A stretch of 64,000 nt of DNA from NCBI GenBank assembly GCA_965229355.1, contig OZ245869.1, positions 1,240,001 to 1,304,000 of the forward strand, read 5' to 3'. The position numbers and the translations under genes are program-made. The stretch comes from GCA-2737725 sp965229355 (GTDB lineage Bacteria; Pseudomonadota; Alphaproteobacteria; Rhodospirillales; Rhodospirillaceae). Every line of letters starts with the position of its first letter. Position 1 is the first letter of the stretch. Positions 60,068 to 64,000 of this stretch are shown piece after piece. The notes below the pieces were generated by a model that saw only the letters and a program-made list of their open reading frames with translations, did not search any database and was not told where the DNA came from.

Positions 60068-62752
60068 TTAAGCGGCCAGATTGCGCAGCACGTAGTGCAA
60101 CACACCACCGTTACGATAGTAATCCAGCTCGCCGTCGGTATCGATACGGCACTGAACTGTAATCGTTTCCGACTTGCCATTCGCACGGTTGATCGTCACC
60201 TGCACATCACCGCGCGGGCGCAAGCCAGCGATGGAAACGTCAAAGGTTTCGGTGCCGTCCAGGCTTAAGGTTTTGCGCGTCATGTCGCCCAGGAACTGCA
60301 AGGGCAGCACGCCCATGCCGACCAAGTTTGAACGGTGAATACGTTCGAAGCTTTCCACCAGCACGGCTTTCACACCGAGCAGGTTGGTGCCTTTGGCCGC
60401 CCAATCGCGCGACGAACCAGTGCCGTATTCTTTACCACCCACAATCACCAGCGGCGTGCCGGCTGATTGATACTTCATGGCGGCATCGTAGATGGCCATT
60501 TGTTCGCCCGAAGGCTGATGCTTCGTCACGCCGCCTTCAACGCCCGGCACCATTTCGTTCTTGATGCGGATGTTGGCGAACGTGCCGCGCATCATGACTT
60601 CGTGGTGACCGCGGCGTGCGCCGTACGAGTTGAAGTCTTTCGGCTCAACGCCATTGGCAATCAGATACTTGCCAGCGGGTGAGTCTTTCTTGATCGAACC
60701 AGCAGGCGAGATGTGGTCGGTCGTGACCGAATCGCCCAGGATGGCGAGCGGACGCGCACCCTTAATGTCGGCGATGTCTTTGGCTGTCTTGCCCATGTTT
60801 GCAAAGTACGGCGGGTTGGCAACGTACGTCGACTTCGCCGGCCATGCGTAGGTTTCGGTCTTTTCGGTCTTCACGGCCTGCCACGGAGCAGGGCCTTTGA
60901 AGACGTCCGAATAACGCGTGGCAAACATTTCTTTGGTCAGGAACTTCTCAATGCACTCGGCCACTTCTTGCGGCGTCGGCCAGATGTCCTTCAGGTACAC
61001 CGGCTTGCCATCTTTCGAGGTGCCGATGACTTCAGTGGTGATGTCCTTCGAGATGTTGCCGAACAAGGCATACGCAACAACCAACGGCGGCGAAGCCAAG
61101 TAGTTGGCTTTGATGTGCGGGCTGATACGGCCTTCGAAGTTTCTATTTCCAGAAAGCACGCCAGCCACCACCAAGTCACCGCTTTCGATGGCTTTAGCAA
61201 TGTTGTCGTCGAGCGGACCAGAGTTACCAATGCAGGTGGTGCAGCCGTAACCGACCGTGTTGAAGCCGATCGCATCTAAGTCAGCTTGCAGGCCAGCTTT
61301 AGTCAGATAGTCGGTCACAACTTGAGAGCCAGGCGCCAGCGAGGTTTTCACCCACGGCTTACGGTTCAAGCCCAACGCGCGCGCTTTGCGTGCCACCAAA
61401 CCAGCCGCGAACAACACAGACGGGTTCGAGGTGTTGGTGCACGAGGTGATCGCCGCCAGCACAACATCGCCGTCATCCAGTTTGTCTTTCGCGTACGGAC
61501 CAGTCAGATCCGTCACAGGCGCCGACACCGGAGCAGGATGCGCGAAGCCGTCTTTCAATGCTTTGCCGAATTCAGAGCTTGCTTGTGCCAGTGTCACGCG
61601 ATCTTGCGGACGCTTCGGACCTGCGAGCGACGGCTCAACTGAAGCCAAATCCAATTCCAACGTGTCGGTGAACACCGGATCAGGGGTTGTCTCATCGCGC
61701 CACATGCCTTGCGCCTTTGCATAGGCTTCCACCAACGCAACGCGGCCAGCATCACGGCCCGTGAAGTCAAGGTAACGGATGGTTTCTTTATCGATCGGGA
61801 AGAAGCCGCACGTTGCGCCGTATTCCGGGGCCATGTTGGCAATCGTCGCACGGTCGGTGAGCGACAGGTCGTTCAAGCCCGGGCCGTAGAATTCCACGAA
61901 CTTGTTCACGACACCTTTTTTGCGCAGCATTTGCGTGACTGTCAGCACCAAGTCAGTGGCGGTCGTGCCCGGCTTCAACTTGCCGGTCAGCTTCATGCCG
62001 ATCACTTCAGGGATCAACATCGGGGTCGGTTGACCCAACATGCACGCTTCGGCTTCAATACCACCGACGCCCCAACCCAGAACGGCCAAACCATTCACCA
62101 TGGTGGTGTGGCTGTCTGTGCCGACCAACGTGTCAGGATACGCAACTGTCTTGCCACCTTCTTCAGCGGTCCAGACAACTTGCGCCAAGTACTCAACGTT
62201 GACTTGGTGGCAGATACCCGTGCCTGGCGGCACAACGCGGAAATTGTTGAAGCCGACTTGGCCCCACTTCAGGAATTGGTAACGCTCGCCGTTACGATCA
62301 AATTCCAAGTCGATGTTTTGCGACAAGGCTGTGCTCGAAGCGTAGTGATCGACCATGACCGAGTGATCGATGACGAGATCGACGGGCGAGAGCGGGTTGA
62401 TCTTTTGCGGGTTGCCGCCCAGTGACTTGATGGCGTCGCGCATGGCGGCCAAATCAACCACCGCCGGAACGCCGGTGAAATCTTGCATCAGCACGCGGGC
62501 CGGACGGTACGCAATTTCTTGATCAGATTTGCGGTCCTTTTGCCACGCGGCGATAGCTTTGATGTGATCGACAGTAACCGAGCTGCCGTCTTCGTAACGC
62601 AGCAGGTTTTCCAGCAGCACCTTCATCGAGAAGGGGAGCTTGGAAATGTCACCGATTTGCGCGGCTGCATCCGGCAGACTGAAGTAATCGTAGCTCTTCC
62701 CACCCACGGTCAGAGATTTGCGAACTTTCAGTGTGTCGTGTCCGGTTGGCAT
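60068..62752 (-). CDS. acnA: Aconitate hydratase A
   Basis: 894 residues, normal length for AcnA. [4Fe-4S] ligand cysteines in AITSCTNTSNPSVL and GYGCTTCIGNSGPL; active-site region GTDSHTTMVNGLAVLGWGVGG; C-terminal swivelling domain with GGKEYGTGSSRDWAAKG and IHRSNLVGMGVLPLQF. It isomerises citrate to isocitrate in the TCA cycle. Divergent from ccmA, a common alphaproteobacterial arrangement. Confidence 0.97.
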   Translation of the reverse strand: MPTGHDTLKVRKSLTVGGKSYDYFSLPDAAAQIGDISKLPFSMKVLLENLLRYEDGSSVTVDHIKAIAAWQKDRKSDQEIAYRPARVLMQDFTGVPAVVDLAAMRDAIKSLGGNPQKINPLSPVDLVIDHSVMVDHYASSTALSQNIDLEFDRNGERYQFLKWGQVGFNNFRVVPPGTGICHQVNVEYLAQVVWTAEEGGKTVAYPDTLVGTDSHTTMVNGLAVLGWGVGGIEAEACMLGQPTPMLIPEVIGMKLTGKLKPGTTATDLVLTVTQMLRKKGVVNKFVEFYGPGLNDLSLTDRATIANMAPEYGATCGFFPIDKETIRYLDFTGRDAGRVALVEAYAKAQGMWRDETTPDPVFTDTLELDLASVEPSLAGPKRPQDRVTLAQASSEFGKALKDGFAHPAPVSAPVTDLTGPYAKDKLDDGDVVLAAITSCTNTSNPSVLFAAGLVARKARALGLNRKPWVKTSLAPGSQVVTDYLTKAGLQADLDAIGFNTVGYGCTTCIGNSGPLDDNIAKAIESGDLVVAGVLSGNRNFEGRISPHIKANYLASPPLVVAYALFGNISKDITTEVIGTSKDGKPVYLKDIWPTPQEVAECIEKFLTKEMFATRYSDVFKGPAPWQAVKTEKTETYAWPAKSTYVANPPYFANMGKTAKDIADIKGARPLAILGDSVTTDHISPAGSIKKDSPAGKYLIANGVEPKDFNSYGARRGHHEVMMRGTFANIRIKNEMVPGVEGGVTKHQPSGEQMAIYDAAMKYQSAGTPLVIVGGKEYGTGSSRDWAAKGTNLLGVKAVLVESFERIHRSNLVGMGVLPLQFLGDMTRKTLSLDGTETFDVSIAGLRPRGDVQVTINRANGKSETITVQCRIDTDGELDYYRNGGVLHYVLRNLAA

Positions 62753-63276
62753 TAGCGGTCCCCCTTAAAAGGTTGGTTGTTGACCCACGGCTTGAAGGCC
62801 CTGGTTGCACGCTTTTTCACCCAAACAAAAGCGCAGCGCAATATGAGGTCGCATCATCCACATCCTTTTATGGATGTCCAGGCCGATCCCTGTGGATAAC
62901 CCGGCCAAGTTATTGTTTTTTCGTCAAAAATGCCGAATCGACCATTTCAAAGTCTCACAGTTTTGTCATGCCTGGGTCCCGGATTTCGCCACATTTGGGG
63001 ACCACGTTAGGACCATGGACAGCGGCTCAGTCTTGGCTCCTTCGGACCCTGACGCTGTTCGTCGGGGCGTATTCCCCTACCCCTGACACGAAACCCTATC
63101 GGTGGTCGGCGCTGGACCCTCTCCCCCCCTCAAACCCCAACCTGCGCCGGCCACCGTTTTTTTCTCCCCACCACCCGCCACATATAAAAGCATGCGCTGT
63201 GTTTTGCGCTGCCAGAACAGGCAAGACGACTGAACCATTTCTGGTATGGTCCGCCGCGATTGAAGGTTGCGGGTAG
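62753..63276. other. Divergent acnA/ccmA promoter region
   Basis: About 520 bases with no supportable gene; a long plus-strand frame (62731-63276) is Pro/Ser-rich and unlike a protein. It is Pro-codon-rich and pyrimidine-rich near 63115-63180. No clear operator or RNA structure was found by eye. Confidence 0.5.
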
Positions 63277-63948
63277 ATGGATCACGTTTTTCAAAGCGCA
63301 GAATTTTCCGGGACAAACTTAAGCTGCCGCCGTGGTGGCCGCGTGGTGTTTGCCGGTTTAGCGTTCACGGTAAAATCCGGTGAGGCGCTGATTTTGCGCG
63401 GGCCGAATGGTGCGGGCAAAACGACACTGTTACGCCTGATGGCAGGATTAGCGCGCGCGAACGCGGGCACCTTGAATTGGAACGGCACTGACGTGCAGGA
63501 AGATTTGGCTGCCCATGGCGCAAGGTTGGGATTCGCAGGGCATTTGGATGCCGTAAAGCCCGCCATGACGGTGCGCGAGAATTTAGAATTCTGGGCCGAT
63601 GTGCGCGGCAGCGCACTGAGTGATATCGACAAAGCACTGAAAGCATTTTCACTCTCACACTTAGCAGATATGCCGGGTCGCATACTCTCAGCGGGGCAGC
63701 GGCATCGCGTTGCCTTAGCGCGTATTGCCATGAACGGCGCACAATTGTGGCTGTTAGATGAGCCCACAAACACGCTGGATGATGCGGCTTTATCGGCCTT
63801 GCAGCGCGTGATGCAAAATCATTTGAAGAGCGGCGGCATGGTGGTGATGGCCAGTCACGGCGACACACTTCTTCCGAACGCCAACACGCTCGACATCCGC
63901 GCGTTTATTCAACGGGCGCGCATGACAGATATCGAGGATGCAGCATGA
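63277..63948 (+). CDS. ccmA: Haem exporter ATP-binding protein CcmA
   Basis: 223 residues. ABC ATPase motifs: Walker A LRGPNGAGKTTLLRLMAGL, signature LSAGQRHRVALARI, Walker B LWLLDEPTNTLD and switch His in VMASHGD. With CcmB/C it exports haem or handles holo-CcmE for cytochrome c maturation. It overlaps ccmB by four bases (ATGA). Confidence 0.95.
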   Translation: MDHVFQSAEFSGTNLSCRRGGRVVFAGLAFTVKSGEALILRGPNGAGKTTLLRLMAGLARANAGTLNWNGTDVQEDLAAHGARLGFAGHLDAVKPAMTVRENLEFWADVRGSALSDIDKALKAFSLSHLADMPGRILSAGQRHRVALARIAMNGAQLWLLDEPTNTLDDAALSALQRVMQNHLKSGGMVVMASHGDTLLPNANTLDIRAFIQRARMTDIEDAA

Positions 63949-64000
63949 AGGGTTTTGCTGCGATTTTGCGCCGCGATCTGACACTGGCTGTCAGAAACCA
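63945..64000 (+). CDS. ccmB: Haem exporter membrane protein CcmB (3' truncated by window edge)
   Basis: Only the first 18 codons are present (MKGFAAILRRDLTLAVRN). Start overlapping the ccmA stop and an N-terminus with FxAILRRDL..A.R fit CcmB, the membrane subunit. Confidence 0.85.
   Translation, partial: MKGFAAILRRDLTLAVRN

Noticed and set aside
62731..63276. 181-codon frame between acnA and ccmA
   Set aside because: Pro/Ser-rich translation typical of a non-coding pyrimidine-rich stretch; ends exactly at ccmA by chance.

Overview
This window looks like a stretch of an alphaproteobacterial chromosome of moderate GC content; the GC impression comes from reading, not a calculation. Pointers to the class are the Suv3-like helicase / S4 protein / FdxA / CarD neighbourhood (47-52 kb), acnA next to ccmAB, an Irr-type iron-control box upstream of katG, a ROSE-type RNA thermometer with an RpoH-like promoter at a small heat-shock gene, and CarD itself. 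I cannot name a genus.

Layout. 1-2.1 kb: the end of a hybrid histidine kinase and a receiver protein, followed by the orphan 3' half of a tRNA-Leu(UAA); this is probably the right end of an integrated element lying mostly left of the window. 2.2-6.5 kb: exported DUF885 peptidase-like protein and a Tat-type catalase-peroxidase. 6.8-14 kb: a signalling block with a membrane hybrid kinase carrying a cysteine-less LOV domain, a receiver-EAL protein, a lone receiver, a degenerate EAL protein, and an OmpR-type regulator that seems to start at CTG. 14-17 kb: OGFr-domain protein, IbpA-like chaperone and aldehyde dehydrogenase. 17-24 kb: SGNH autotransporter, three DUF1838 proteins, Ada-like protein, GNAT and a cyclic-nucleotide-binding protein. 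24-27 kb: korAB. 27-40 kb: an accessory block with two divergent related methyltransferases, a small unknown protein, four related family-5 solute-binding proteins without permease or ATPase genes, and a TonB-dependent receptor. 39.5-44.7 kb: TetR regulator divergent from an RND adaptor/pump pair. 44.7-52.5 kb: EpmC-like protein, small unknown, nuclease, CarD, FdxA, DUF938 protein, S4 protein, helicase and ribosome hibernation factor. 52.8-60 kb: htpG, a short threonyl-tRNA synthetase behind a Thr/Ile-rich leader peptide and attenuator, a lipoprotein, a tandem alpha/beta hydrolase lacking both nucleophiles, and a serine beta-lactamase-like enzyme. 60-64 kb: acnA, ccmA and the start of ccmB.

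The most interesting items are: the ThrRS lacking TGS and editing domains under apparent ribosome-mediated attenuation; the orphan binding-protein/TonB receptor/methyltransferase block; the Cys-to-Ser LOV kinase feeding a c-di-GMP module; the nucleophile-less double hydrolase; the ROSE thermometer; and the tRNA-Leu remnant that marks an element boundary.
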